10,742 bases of DNA from Muribaculaceae bacterium (GCA_017962285.1 JAGCVR010000157.1:1-10742); one strand, 5' to 3'. Numbered from the stretch's first letter, positions 1 through 6,273 are shown. The notes: generated by a model from the letters alone, not told the origin. Numbers and translations: made by a program.

Positions 1-863
1 ACCGCGACATCATCCTCGACTCGGCTCACCTGGGCTACACACTGCTAAACAACGATTTCGAGGCCTGCGAGATTGCCATCGGCAGCAACCTGCTTATCTT
101 CGACTGGATAAAAAGGCTCGTTCAGCTGAACAAATGCTTCATAGTGAAACGGAATCTGGGCAGACTCCAGACGCTTACCGCCGCCATTCAACTGTCGCAG
201 TACATCCATTTCACACTGACACAGAAAAAATCGTCGATATGGATTGCACAGCGCGAAGGACGGTGCAAAGACAGCAACGACCGCACACAGGAAAGCCTGA
301 TTAAGATGCTCGCCATCGGCGACCGCAAGAAACCTTTCCTGGAAAGCCTGAAAGAACTGAACATAGCACCCGCCGCCATCAGCTACGAATACGACCCCAA
401 CGATTACCTGAAAGCCACGGAATTCCGGATGAAGACAAAGAACCCCAATTTCAAGAAATCGACCGACGACGACCTCACGAGCATGAGAACCGGACTGGAA
501 GACTTCAAGGGCAGAATCCACATCAGTTTCACTCCTTGCATCAACGACCGCCTCGAGCAAATCCCCGACGACCTCGACCGCCTGCTGACGCTGCAGCGCG
601 TGTGCCACATCATCGACAGCGCAATCCACGCAAACTACAAAATCTTCAAGACCAACTACATCGCCCACGACCTCCTCTTCGACAAGCATGAGTTCTCCGA
701 GAACTATACAGAAGAGGAAAAGAGCAAGTTCATCTCCTACCTTCATTCTCAAATCTCCAAAGCCGACATTCCGCTTAATGAACTTGACCGCAACTATATG
801 CTTAAGACAATGCTCGAAATGTACTCGAACCCTCTGACGAACCACCTTGAAGCATTAAATTAA
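1..863 (+). CDS. PlsC-like 1-acylglycerol-3-phosphate acyltransferase family protein, 5' end missing
   Basis: The reading frame is open from the window edge (first full codon at position 3) to TAA at 861-863, giving 286 visible residues; the start lies upstream. The protein resembles the Bacteroidetes form of the glycerolphosphate acyltransferase (PlsC/GPAT-like) family, which transfers an acyl group from an acyl donor to a lysophospholipid or similar acceptor at the inner membrane. Visible support: the window opens in the remains of the catalytic first block (RDIILDS; the catalytic His would lie just before it), NKCFIVKR at visible residues 43-50 resembles block II, REGRCKDSNDRT around residues 84-95 takes the place of the usual PEGTRS block III, and IAPAAISYEYDP around 121-132 resembles block IV. 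The region after it, to about residue 286, is specific to this subfamily. The metallophosphoesterase gene follows 24 nt downstream. Family membership is recognised from sequence; the exact acyl acceptor is not known. Confidence 0.8.
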   Translation, partial: RDIILDSAHLGYTLLNNDFEACEIAIGSNLLIFDWIKRLVQLNKCFIVKRNLGRLQTLTAAIQLSQYIHFTLTQKKSSIWIAQREGRCKDSNDRTQESLIKMLAIGDRKKPFLESLKELNIAPAAISYEYDPNDYLKATEFRMKTKNPNFKKSTDDDLTSMRTGLEDFKGRIHISFTPCINDRLEQIPDDLDRLLTLQRVCHIIDSAIHANYKIFKTNYIAHDLLFDKHEFSENYTEEEKSKFISYLHSQISKADIPLNELDRNYMLKTMLEMYSNPLTNHLEALN

Positions 864-887
864 CTTTACCACTTCAACTGCTTTATT

Positions 888-2072
888 ATGAGATTCTTCT
901 GGATGCCATTCGTAGCGATAATCATAATCAATATCATCATTGATATATTCATCTACCGCCACTTCAGGAAACAGCGCAAAAAGGCAGCTCTGGTTGCCCA
1001 CACTGCACTGAGCGTAGCGATGATTGGCATCATTGTTGCCACAGTGGCGATAGCCCTCTGTGCCGGTGCCTCCAATGCCGTTTTTGTGACTCTGATGTGG
1101 CTTCTTTTCTGCTACTTCAGCATCTACATAGCCAAATACGTGGGATTGATCGTGGGCGTGTTTCTGCTGATTCCGAAACTGAGCAGTAGAACCCGAAGGT
1201 TTGTCGCCCGTTGCGGCACGGTGGCGGCTTATGCCACCCTGTTTCTGATGATCTGGAGCGCAGCCGTAACACCTTACACTTACCGCATCAACAGGATTGA
1301 ACTTGCATCACCCAGGCTGCCGAAAGAGTTCAACGGCTACAAGATAGTTCAGTTCAGCGACACACATCTTGGCACATATTGCGGCAGAACCGCTTTTGTG
1401 CGGCAATGCGTCGATGCCATAAACGCCCTCTCACCCGATGCCATCTGCTTCACCGGCGACCTTGTGAGCCGCCACTCGAGCGAAGCCCACCCCTATCGCG
1501 ACATACTGAAAAAACTGCACGCAAAGGATGGCGTGTTTGCCGTCCTTGGCAACCACGACTACGACGACTACATGCCTGGCATCACCGAAGCCGAGCGAGA
1601 TGCCGACCGCAAGGCTCTACGTGACTTTGAAAACGGCGTGGGCTGGAAACTGCTTTGCGATGAACATGTGATTATTTCGCGCGACAGCGCCCGCATTGCT
1701 ATAATTGGAACGGAAAACTACGGTGAGCCGCCCTTCCCCAAATATGGAAGTCTGGAGCGTGCCTACCCCAATGCCAACGACAGTGTTTACAAGATTCTAC
1801 TCCAGCACAACCCACAGTCGTGGAGAGACGAGATTGCGGGCAAGACAAGCATTGACCTCATGCTGGCAGGGCACACACATGCCATGCAGTTCCTCATCAG
1901 TTTCTTCGGGCACAGCTGGTCGCCGGCCAAATGGAAATACGCAGAATGGGGCGGACTTTACCATGAAAAAAATCAAGCCCTATATGTGAACATAGGACTT
2001 GGCATGGTGGGTTTCCCGGCGCGAATAGGTGCGACGCCAGAAATCACGGTAATCACGCTCCGCAGCGAATAA
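888..2072 (+). CDS. Membrane-anchored metallophosphoesterase (YkuE/YaeI-like)
   Basis: This is a 394-residue calcineurin-like metallophosphoesterase with an N-terminal membrane domain. Four hydrophobic segments lie at about residues 5-25, 36-60, 64-97 and 107-126. The catalytic domain follows with every metal-binding block of the family: SDTHLG (D158, H160), GDLVSR (D191), GNHDY (N222, H223, D224), QHNP (H307) and AGHTH (H329, H331). The domain should be an active di-metal phosphohydrolase held at the membrane. Relatives (COG1408; E. coli YaeI, B. subtilis YkuE) are thought to act on lipid or cell-envelope phosphoesters, but the substrate here cannot be read from the sequence. The ATG at 888 is chosen because it begins the hydrophobic N-terminus directly; no Shine-Dalgarno is visible, as is usual in this phylum. 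It sits 24 nt after the acyltransferase stop, suggesting co-transcription, and faces the minus-strand DUF4359-like gene with a 23-nt gap in which I see no terminator hairpin. Confidence 0.88.
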   Translation: MRFFWMPFVAIIIINIIIDIFIYRHFRKQRKKAALVAHTALSVAMIGIIVATVAIALCAGASNAVFVTLMWLLFCYFSIYIAKYVGLIVGVFLLIPKLSSRTRRFVARCGTVAAYATLFLMIWSAAVTPYTYRINRIELASPRLPKEFNGYKIVQFSDTHLGTYCGRTAFVRQCVDAINALSPDAICFTGDLVSRHSSEAHPYRDILKKLHAKDGVFAVLGNHDYDDYMPGITEAERDADRKALRDFENGVGWKLLCDEHVIISRDSARIAIIGTENYGEPPFPKYGSLERAYPNANDSVYKILLQHNPQSWRDEIAGKTSIDLMLAGHTHAMQFLISFFGHSWSPAKWKYAEWGGLYHEKNQALYVNIGLGMVGFPARIGATPEITVITLRSE

Positions 2073-2095
2073 GCCGACTGGAGAACAATCCTGCT

Positions 2096-2488
2096 TCAGC
2101 TGCCCAGCAACGTTGATTTCTTTTCGCGGAGATATTTGAGCACCGCATCCTGGTGGAACGTGAAGATACGCCCCAGAATGCCGAATGAAACCGTTGAGGT
2201 CTCACCGTCGTAAGTGAACGTTGTTGAGCTGCAAACCACGTAATTGTGATAATCGAGCTGAGTATCCACAACAGTTGAAGCGACCGGTCCAGTGATAAGA
2301 CGCCCAACCATGGAACCAATGGCGCCAATGCCCTTTTCCTCCTTGAGATTCTCATCGGCAAACTGATTCAGCGAGTGTTCCACATCTTTCGCAACAGCAT
2401 CAACATGTGCGCTGCGGGCCGGGCAAGTGAAAGCAAACACACCTGCCACGCAAGCCAAAAGCAGCAAACTGATCAAAACTTTCTTCAT
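2096..2488 (-). CDS. Small exported or membrane-anchored protein, DUF4359-like
   Basis: This is a 130-residue protein with a Lys-Lys N-terminus and a hydrophobic segment at about residues 4-20, which could be a cleaved signal peptide or a single membrane anchor. No lipobox is obvious. The remainder is short and looks soluble. The block NYVVCSSTTF, followed by SFGILGRIFTF, and the T-C-P-A-R-S-A-H stretch just after the hydrophobic segment resemble the DUF4359 family, whose function is not known to me; the family call is from memory and is tentative. The start at 2488 lies only 6 nt after the stop of the lipid kinase gene, so the two are almost certainly one transcript from the promoter at 3407-3437. 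This suggests, without proving, a role linked to the membrane. Two Cys residues (one near the end of the hydrophobic segment, one in the core) are present. Confidence 0.75.
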   Translation of the reverse strand: MKKVLISLLLLACVAGVFAFTCPARSAHVDAVAKDVEHSLNQFADENLKEEKGIGAIGSMVGRLITGPVASTVVDTQLDYHNYVVCSSTTFTYDGETSTVSFGILGRIFTFHQDAVLKYLREKKSTLLGS

Positions 2489-2494
2489 ATCGCT

Positions 2495-3400
2495 CTAAAT
2501 TTTTCTTTTTGGGTTATTTGGTATGATAATTTTAATTCCCGATTTGTGCATCCTTATGTCCAGGTCGGCAGGCATCTGCATGGGCTCACCATCCAGGTGC
2601 ATCACTTCGGCATAAGGACGGTGAATTTTCAGACCGTCAACACGATAGGTCTGGACATACAGGTCCTTGTCTATCTTTTTCATGAACAGCAATGCCCCCA
2701 GCACTGGTGTGGCAAGCGGATTGAACGGATGTATCACCGTCACGTCGATCATTCCGTCCTGCATGCTTGCATGAGGTGCTATGAAAGCGTTGTTTCCGTA
2801 CTGCGCCGCATTTCCGCAGGCTATGACAAACGCCTTTTCCGTTACGACATCGCCACCGAGTTCTATCCTGTATTCACGCGGCTTGTATTTCACATATTCC
2901 GTAAGGGTCTTCTTCACATAAGTGACCAGTCCGCGGCTTCCCGCCTGAGCGAACTTGTCGGCTACCCACGCGTCGAACCCCATTCCGCAGGTGCAGAAAA
3001 ACGGAGTGTCGTTCACAGAGCAGTAGTCAAAAGTCTCCACATGGAAATCGTTGAGCACCCGAAGCGCTTTCTTCACGTCACGAGGTATGCCCAGATGGCG
3101 AGCGAGTCCGTTGCCAGAGCCGCATGGGACTATGGCAAGTGCCGTGTCGGTATGACGCACGCCGCACGCTGCACCGTTCACTGTGCCGTCGCCGCCTATC
3201 GCCAGAACCACATCGTAGCCCTCAGCGACTGCCTGGCGGGCGAAGCGTTCGGCGTCACCCTCGCCCGCCACGGTTTTCAGGTGGAGCGAGAATCTCTCAT
3301 GGTCCACTATCTGCTCAAGCAGAGGAGGAATGCCGTCCTTGCTGCCCGTACCCGACTTGGGATTCAGTATAGCCAGTATTCTTTTCTTCTGTTGTTCCAT
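2495..3400 (-). CDS. Diacylglycerol kinase family lipid kinase (DagK/YegS type)
   Basis: This is a 301-residue soluble lipid kinase of the diacylglycerol kinase catalytic family (PF00781 type), which phosphorylates diacylglycerol or a related lipid with ATP at the membrane surface. Motifs in order: NPKSGTG at 13-19 (nucleotide-binding start of the family), the signature GGDGTVN at 69-75, PCGSGNGLAR at 92-101, and the C-terminal LDGE at 269-272 that contributes to metal and substrate binding in this family. The length matches the usual 290-310 residues. The frame extends 12 codons further upstream to a TTG at 3436, but that extension runs through the promoter (-33 TTTG and -7 TATCTTTG), so the ATG at 3400 is the likely start. 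The DUF4359-like gene follows after 6 nt. Whether the physiological role is recycling of diacylglycerol or phosphorylation of another lipid, such as a sphingolipid base, cannot be decided from sequence. Confidence 0.9.
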   Translation of the reverse strand: MEQQKKRILAILNPKSGTGSKDGIPPLLEQIVDHERFSLHLKTVAGEGDAERFARQAVAEGYDVVLAIGGDGTVNGAACGVRHTDTALAIVPCGSGNGLARHLGIPRDVKKALRVLNDFHVETFDYCSVNDTPFFCTCGMGFDAWVADKFAQAGSRGLVTYVKKTLTEYVKYKPREYRIELGGDVVTEKAFVIACGNAAQYGNNAFIAPHASMQDGMIDVTVIHPFNPLATPVLGALLFMKKIDKDLYVQTYRVDGLKIHRPYAEVMHLDGEPMQMPADLDIRMHKSGIKIIIPNNPKRKI

Positions 3401-3406
3401 TGGGTG

Positions 3407-3437
3407 CAAAGATAAGTTTTTTTCTTTATGCTGCAAA
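3407..3437 (-). promoter_or_regulatory. Bacteroidetes-type promoter of the lipid kinase operon
   Basis: Read on the minus strand, TTTG (3437-3434) is followed by a 19-nt spacer and TATCTTTG (3414-3407). This fits the known Bacteroidetes primary sigma factor pattern TTTG-N19-21-TAnnTTTG exactly. Only 6 nt separate the end of the -7 box from the ATG at 3400, so the transcript should begin at or within a few bases of the start codon. Confidence 0.75.
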
Positions 3438-3450
3438 AATCATGCAACAG

Positions 3451-3489
3451 AAAAAACAATGATGCAACTCACCGGCAAGGTAAGCTGCA
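3451..3489 (-). terminator. Intrinsic terminator after rpmE2
   Basis: On the minus strand TGCAGCTTACC (3489-3479) pairs with GGTGAGTTGCA (3473-3463) to give an 11-bp stem with two G-U pairs and a 5-nt loop (TTGCC). A TTTTTT run follows at 3456-3451. It lies 27 nt past the L31 stop codon and just before the lipid kinase promoter, separating the two units. Confidence 0.75.
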
Positions 3490-3516
3490 CCATTCCTGAT
3501 ATCGTAAATAAACGAA

Positions 3517-3771
3517 TTATTTCTTCTTGCGATCGCCGTAACGGCTGAGGAACTTGTCCACACGACCTGCAGTGTCCACCAGTTTCTGCTTGCCGGTGAA
3601 GAATGGGTGTGAGGAACTTGTGATTTCAAGTTTTACCAGTGGATAAGTCTTTCCGTCAACTTCAATGGTTTCCTTGGAAGCAACAGTGGAACGGGTGATG
3701 AACACCTCATCGTTCGACATATCCTTAAACGCTACTTCGCGATAATTCTCGGGATGAATACCTTTTTTCAT
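3517..3771 (-). CDS. rpmE2: 50S ribosomal protein bL31, type B
   Basis: The 84-residue product is ribosomal protein bL31 of the type B (zinc-free) class, a component of the large subunit near the bridge to the small subunit. Diagnostic features are the start [10 protein letters not shown], the block [25 protein letters not shown] near the C-terminus and a basic tail (RKKK). It contains no Cys at all, so the CxxC zinc ligands of type A L31 are absent, as expected for type B. Length and composition fit the family. The open frame continues 20 codons upstream to a GTG, but that part runs through the leader hairpin and is unlike L31; the ATG at 3771 gives the canonical N-terminus. The gene is monocistronic with its own promoter (3845-3876), leader and terminator (3451-3489). 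In many bacteria type B L31 replaces the zinc-binding form under zinc shortage; in Bacteroidetes it is commonly the main form, so zinc control should not be assumed. Confidence 0.97.
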   Translation of the reverse strand: MKKGIHPENYREVAFKDMSNDEVFITRSTVASKETIEVDGKTYPLVKLEITSSSHPFFTGKQKLVDTAGRVDKFLSRYGDRKKK

Positions 3772-3800
3772 TTTATATCTGTGTTTTAATGTTTTACGAA

Positions 3801-3830
3801 TGAATCTCTGGCGGGAGTAAGCCGCCTTCA
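3801..3830 (-). promoter_or_regulatory. Hairpin in the rpmE2 5' leader (possible regulatory leader)
   Basis: On the minus strand GGCGG (3826-3822) and CCGCC (3814-3810) form a GC-only 5-bp stem around a 7-nt loop. Flanking TGAA (3830-3827) and TTCA (3804-3801) can add four pairs across a one-sided AGAGA bulge. The structure begins about 11 nt after the predicted transcription start and ends about 29 nt before the ATG. It could be an autoregulatory ribosomal protein leader; nothing in the sequence alone proves function. Confidence 0.4.
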
Positions 3831-3844
3831 CTTGTAATGGCGTG

Positions 3845-3876
3845 CAAAATTACTAAAAATTTTTCTTTTCCGCAAA
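3845..3876 (-). promoter_or_regulatory. Bacteroidetes-type promoter of rpmE2
   Basis: On the minus strand TTTG (3876-3873), a 20-nt spacer and TAATTTTG (3852-3845) match the TTTG / TAnnTTTG pattern exactly. Transcription should start near 3841, leaving a leader of about 70 nt before the ATG at 3771. Confidence 0.78.
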
Positions 3877-3989
3877 AGTTTTTCAAATCTATTTTTGTGA
3901 TTCTCAAAAAAATGCCAATCACCGTCACCAATATCGCAAAAGAAATACACAAAAGAACTGCATTAATCTAAAAATTTCGATTTTTTATG

Positions 3990-3997
3990 TAACTTTG
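3990..3997 (+). promoter_or_regulatory. -7 box of the PHP phosphatase gene
   Basis: TAACTTTG matches the Bacteroidetes -7 box TAnnTTTG and lies 26 nt before the ATG at 4024. The region 19-21 nt upstream is AT-rich but has no TTTG, so the -33 element is weak or absent. The predicted leader is about 23 nt. The 120 bases between this box and the L31 promoter hold no gene that I can support. Confidence 0.6.
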
Positions 3998-4023
3998 CAC
4001 TATAAAAATCAATGAGATAGATT

Positions 4024-4761
4024 ATGTTTAATTTTTTCCATAAGAAGAAAGTCGTACCCAAGTTGTTCTACACAACCGACGTTCACAGCCATATCCTGCC
4101 GGGCATTGACCACGGCTCGCAAAGTGTGGAGCAGTCGCTCGAAATGCTGCAGGCAGAAATGGACATGGGCATCAGTCGTGTGATGTGCACTTCGCACGTC
4201 ACTGCCGAGACTTTCGAAAACACCCCAGCCACGATAAAAGCATCCCATGCCATTCTGAAGGAAGCAGTGGAAGAAGCCGGGATGAATGTCACCATAGAGC
4301 CCTCGGCAGAATACCGCATCGACGAATACTGGAACAAGGAATATGCCGCCGGTCACGTGCTGCCGCTCCCCGGGAGCTGGCTTCTGCTTGAGAACTCGTT
4401 CCAACAGGAACTTATGGAAATGGACCAGCTGATGTTCGACGTGCAGTGCAAGGGCTACCGCCCCATCCTCGCCCATCCCGAGCGCTACGGCTACTACCAC
4501 GTTCGCCGCAACCGTTACGAAGCGCTTCATAATGCAGGCGTGAAATTCCAGATAAACCTGTTGTCGCTCGCTGGATATTTCGGTCACCATGCCCGCGACA
4601 TCGCCCTATGGCTAATCGACAACCAGAATGTGGATATGCTGGGCAGCGACATGCACAACATGGATCATGCCGAAGTAATCATTGACTACCTCAGGTCCAG
4701 AGACTGGGCAAAACAAGCCAAGAGGCTCGAGCCCGTCATCATCAACGACCAAGTGAAGTAA
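4024..4761 (+). CDS. PHP-domain tyrosine-protein phosphatase, CpsB/YwqE-like
   Basis: This is a 245-residue single-domain protein of the PHP superfamily resembling CpsB/CapC/YwqE phosphatases, which use a metal cluster to remove phosphate from tyrosine kinases that control capsule or exopolysaccharide export. Likely metal ligands are visible in order: DVHSH (D19, H21, H23), ID-H-G (D29, H30), SHVT (H58), SAEY (E96), LLENS (E123), AHPER (H151) and GSDMH (D209, H211). It has no signal peptide, so it should be cytoplasmic. The residue before Gly31 is His where relatives usually have Asp (DDG), a single-base change from GAC to CAC at 4111-4113. The gene appears monocistronic, with a -7 box 26 nt upstream and no capsule or tyrosine kinase gene beside it in this window, so the partner kinase must lie elsewhere. 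The family call is firm; the substrate is inferred. Confidence 0.88.
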   Translation: MFNFFHKKKVVPKLFYTTDVHSHILPGIDHGSQSVEQSLEMLQAEMDMGISRVMCTSHVTAETFENTPATIKASHAILKEAVEEAGMNVTIEPSAEYRIDEYWNKEYAAGHVLPLPGSWLLLENSFQQELMEMDQLMFDVQCKGYRPILAHPERYGYYHVRRNRYEALHNAGVKFQINLLSLAGYFGHHARDIALWLIDNQNVDMLGSDMHNMDHAEVIIDYLRSRDWAKQAKRLEPVIINDQVK

Positions 4762-4764
4762 TAA

Positions 4765-4973
4765 GGGAGTATGTAAAAATTTAAGATTCTAAAATGTGGT
4801 CGCCTTCAGCGACGGCGAGGGCAGTTTGTTTTCCACCCCCAGTTTCGCGCTCGAAACTATGTATCTCGCTGCTCTACTGAGGGTTACTCAAATGCTCGCC
4901 CGTTGGGCGAGGACGCAGAAACGAATCTGCAGAAATGTCATTTTACGTGATTTCTGAATTACGACACACCCTC
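4765..4973. repeat. Hairpin-rich intergenic element, possible degenerate MITE
   Basis: This 209-bp non-coding stretch fills the gap between two convergent genes. It holds five perfect inverted repeats: GTCGC/GCGAC (4799-4813, loop 5), GTTTCG/CGAAAC (4842-4857, loop 4), CTCGCCC/GGGCGAG (4895-4911, loop 3), GCAGA/TCTGC (4915-4930, loop 6) and AGAAAT/ATTTCT (4931-4955). The outer ends are similar inverted copies: GGGAGTATGT (4765-4774) against GAGGGTGTGT (reverse complement of 4964-4973), 7 of 10 identical with only transitions. Each end is bordered by TAA (4762-4764 and 4974-4976), which could be a 3-bp target duplication, though TAA is common in AT-rich gaps. No open frame is convincing. At least the 7-bp GC-rich hairpin could also serve as a transcription stop for either flanking gene. 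Confidence 0.4.
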
Positions 4974-4979
4974 TAAATT

Positions 4980-5633
4980 TTATTCGGGACTATGCAGGCG
5001 GGAGCGGATGTATGCGAGGATAACCTGTGCCGTACCTTCCACGCCCAGTTTCGACTCATCCACCGACAAATCGTAGGAGGCGGCATCGCCCCAGTTTTTG
5101 CCGGTATAGAAATTGTAATAATCGGCACGCTCCCTGTTCTTTTTCTCAGTCATCTTTTCCGCCTCTTTTTCTGTCTTGCAATCGCCCCGTGCAATCATTC
5201 TCCTCACACGGTCCTCAAGCGAGGCATGGATGAAAATGCTTATCACTTCGGTATGAGAGCGCAGGATATAGTCGGCGGTGCGCCCCACAATCACACAAGG
5301 ACCGCGACGGGCAATCTCAATCATCACATCGCTCTGCGCACGGTAGATGCCGTCGTCGGACTGCGGTGTGTTGCCCACATAATGAACGCCGCTGTTATAG
5401 CCGATATTGAACGACCACAGGCCCGAGAAGAAACTTGGGGTGCGCTCGTCGGCAGCCTCAAACACTTCAGTTTTCACGCCGCTCGACTTGGCTGCTTCAA
5501 GCAACAGTTCCTTGTCGTAATACGGTATTCCCAATTCCCGGGAAACAATAAGGCCTATTTCCCTTGCACCACAGCCGAACTGGCGGCTTATGGTAATGAC
5601 AAAACTGCGTTTATTCGTGTCGTTCTCCATCAT
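4980..5633 (-). CDS. Cytidylate kinase-like family protein
   Basis: This is a 217-residue protein with a P-loop kinase fold start: ISRQFGCGAREIG at about residues 15-27 carries the G-x-G-x-x glycine pattern of the cytidylate-kinase-like family (PF13189 type). Further blocks are LGIPYYDKELL (34-44), GPCVIVGRTADYIL in the middle, an Arg-rich segment (EDRVRRMIARGDCKTEKEAEK) that resembles a kinase lid, and DLSVDES near the C-terminus. It probably phosphorylates a small molecule with ATP in the cytoplasm, but it is shorter and different from the main CMP kinase Cmk, and the substrate is unknown. Two adjacent ATG codons (5633 and 5630) are possible; GGAAG lies immediately upstream and fits the second slightly better. 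The start lies inside the 3' end of the upstream secreted-protein gene, a 23-nt overlap in a different frame, so translation is probably coupled. Confidence 0.8.
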   Translation of the reverse strand: MMENDTNKRSFVITISRQFGCGAREIGLIVSRELGIPYYDKELLLEAAKSSGVKTEVFEAADERTPSFFSGLWSFNIGYNSGVHYVGNTPQSDDGIYRAQSDVMIEIARRGPCVIVGRTADYILRSHTEVISIFIHASLEDRVRRMIARGDCKTEKEAEKMTEKKNRERADYYNFYTGKNWGDAASYDLSVDESKLGVEGTAQVILAYIRSRLHSPE

Positions 5634-6216
5634 CTTCCGATTTAGACTGGTTCAGGCGGTCTTCTCCCCCCATTATAAAACTTGTAATATTCAGTTCTCC
5701 ATTCTTCCACACACATTCAAACAGCGTGGGATTAACGGGAATTTTCTCTTCCACATATTCATACACGCGTTCAAACTTAATTCTCCCTCGCTTCTGAAAC
5801 AGACGCTTTAGCAGACCTTGATTGGCATCACCGCCCACAATCACGAAATGCGCACGGTCGAGCACAAGGTCGGCCACATATTGTTTTCTCTTCTCTATGG
5901 GAGAGCCGAGGACATCCTCGCCGCGGACCGACACCACGATGGAATCTGCTTCAGAGCCATGGATATTGAGCACATACACATAGTGCTCGGCATCTTCCTG
6001 CCCCAATCTTGTGAGCTGCTCCGCAAGATCCTGCGCCAATGGCTGAGGAGCCTTGTCGCTGAAGACCACGATTGGCAACGGAAGCTGATTTGTCTTATCG
6101 GGAATCAGGTCCCGCTCATCCGCAGTAATAAGAAAGGGAACAGTCACCACCCTGTCGGAGGCAAAGCTGACTTCCGTCAGGAAAGCGAGCAATATGACAA
6201 GGATAAAATGTTTCAT
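5611..6216 (-). CDS. Secreted protein of unknown function
   Basis: I do not recognise this 201-residue protein. It begins with a clear signal peptide (MKHFILVILLAFLTEVSFA, probable cleavage after Ala at about residue 19) and has no lipobox Cys, so it should be periplasmic. The mature part alternates predicted strands and helices: strand-like PIVVFSD, YVYVLNIHG, SIVVSVRG and HFVIVGGD, with the helical PLAQDLAEQLTRLG between the first two, suggesting a compact alpha/beta fold. The C-terminal 20 residues are highly charged and polar. The last 23 nt overlap the start of the cytidylate-kinase-like gene in another frame, and the charged C-terminal tail is encoded there. A good promoter lies upstream (6243-6273), giving a leader of about 23 nt. 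No function can be assigned; the link to the downstream kinase is by gene order only. Confidence 0.75.
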   Translation of the reverse strand: MKHFILVILLAFLTEVSFASDRVVTVPFLITADERDLIPDKTNQLPLPIVVFSDKAPQPLAQDLAEQLTRLGQEDAEHYVYVLNIHGSEADSIVVSVRGEDVLGSPIEKRKQYVADLVLDRAHFVIVGGDANQGLLKRLFQKRGRIKFERVYEYVEEKIPVNPTLFECVWKNGELNITSFIMGGEDRLNQSKSEDDGERHE

Positions 6217-6242
6217 AGCCTACCGTATTTCTGTTTTTGTGG

Positions 6243-6273
6243 CAAAAATAATTGAGTTTGGAAACAAATCAAA
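6243..6273 (-). promoter_or_regulatory. Bacteroidetes-type promoter of the secreted protein / kinase pair
   Basis: On the minus strand TTTG (6273-6270), a 19-nt spacer and TATTTTTG (6250-6243) match the phylum's promoter pattern exactly. It starts 17 nt past the stop of the upstream transporter gene, so the pair can be transcribed independently of it. Confidence 0.72.

Noticed and set aside
45..845. Long antisense open frame (266 codons, minus strand) opposite the acyltransferase
   Set aside because: The plus frame carries the acyltransferase motifs and stays open from the window edge; the antisense product is Val-rich with no recognisable domain and arises from codon bias.
2375..3415. Long open frame (346 codons, plus strand) opposite the lipid kinase
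   Set aside because: It overlaps a lipid kinase with all its motifs, a good promoter and the start of the next gene; the plus-strand product is rich in His and Arg with no domain, a typical shadow.
3890..3897. TATTTTTG on the plus strand, a possible second -7 box upstream of the PHP phosphatase
   Set aside because: No TTTG is found at the required distance upstream, the tract is AT-rich, and a better-placed box exists at 3990-3997.
3911..3970. Short plus-strand ORF (about 19 codons) upstream of the PHP phosphatase -7 box
   Set aside because: No ribosome site, no clear promoter in front of it and no recognisable product; chance ORFs of this size are common.
4992..5645. 217-codon plus-strand frame opposite the cytidylate-kinase-like gene
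   Set aside because: It mirrors the real gene almost end to end, has no promoter box, and its product shows no family features.
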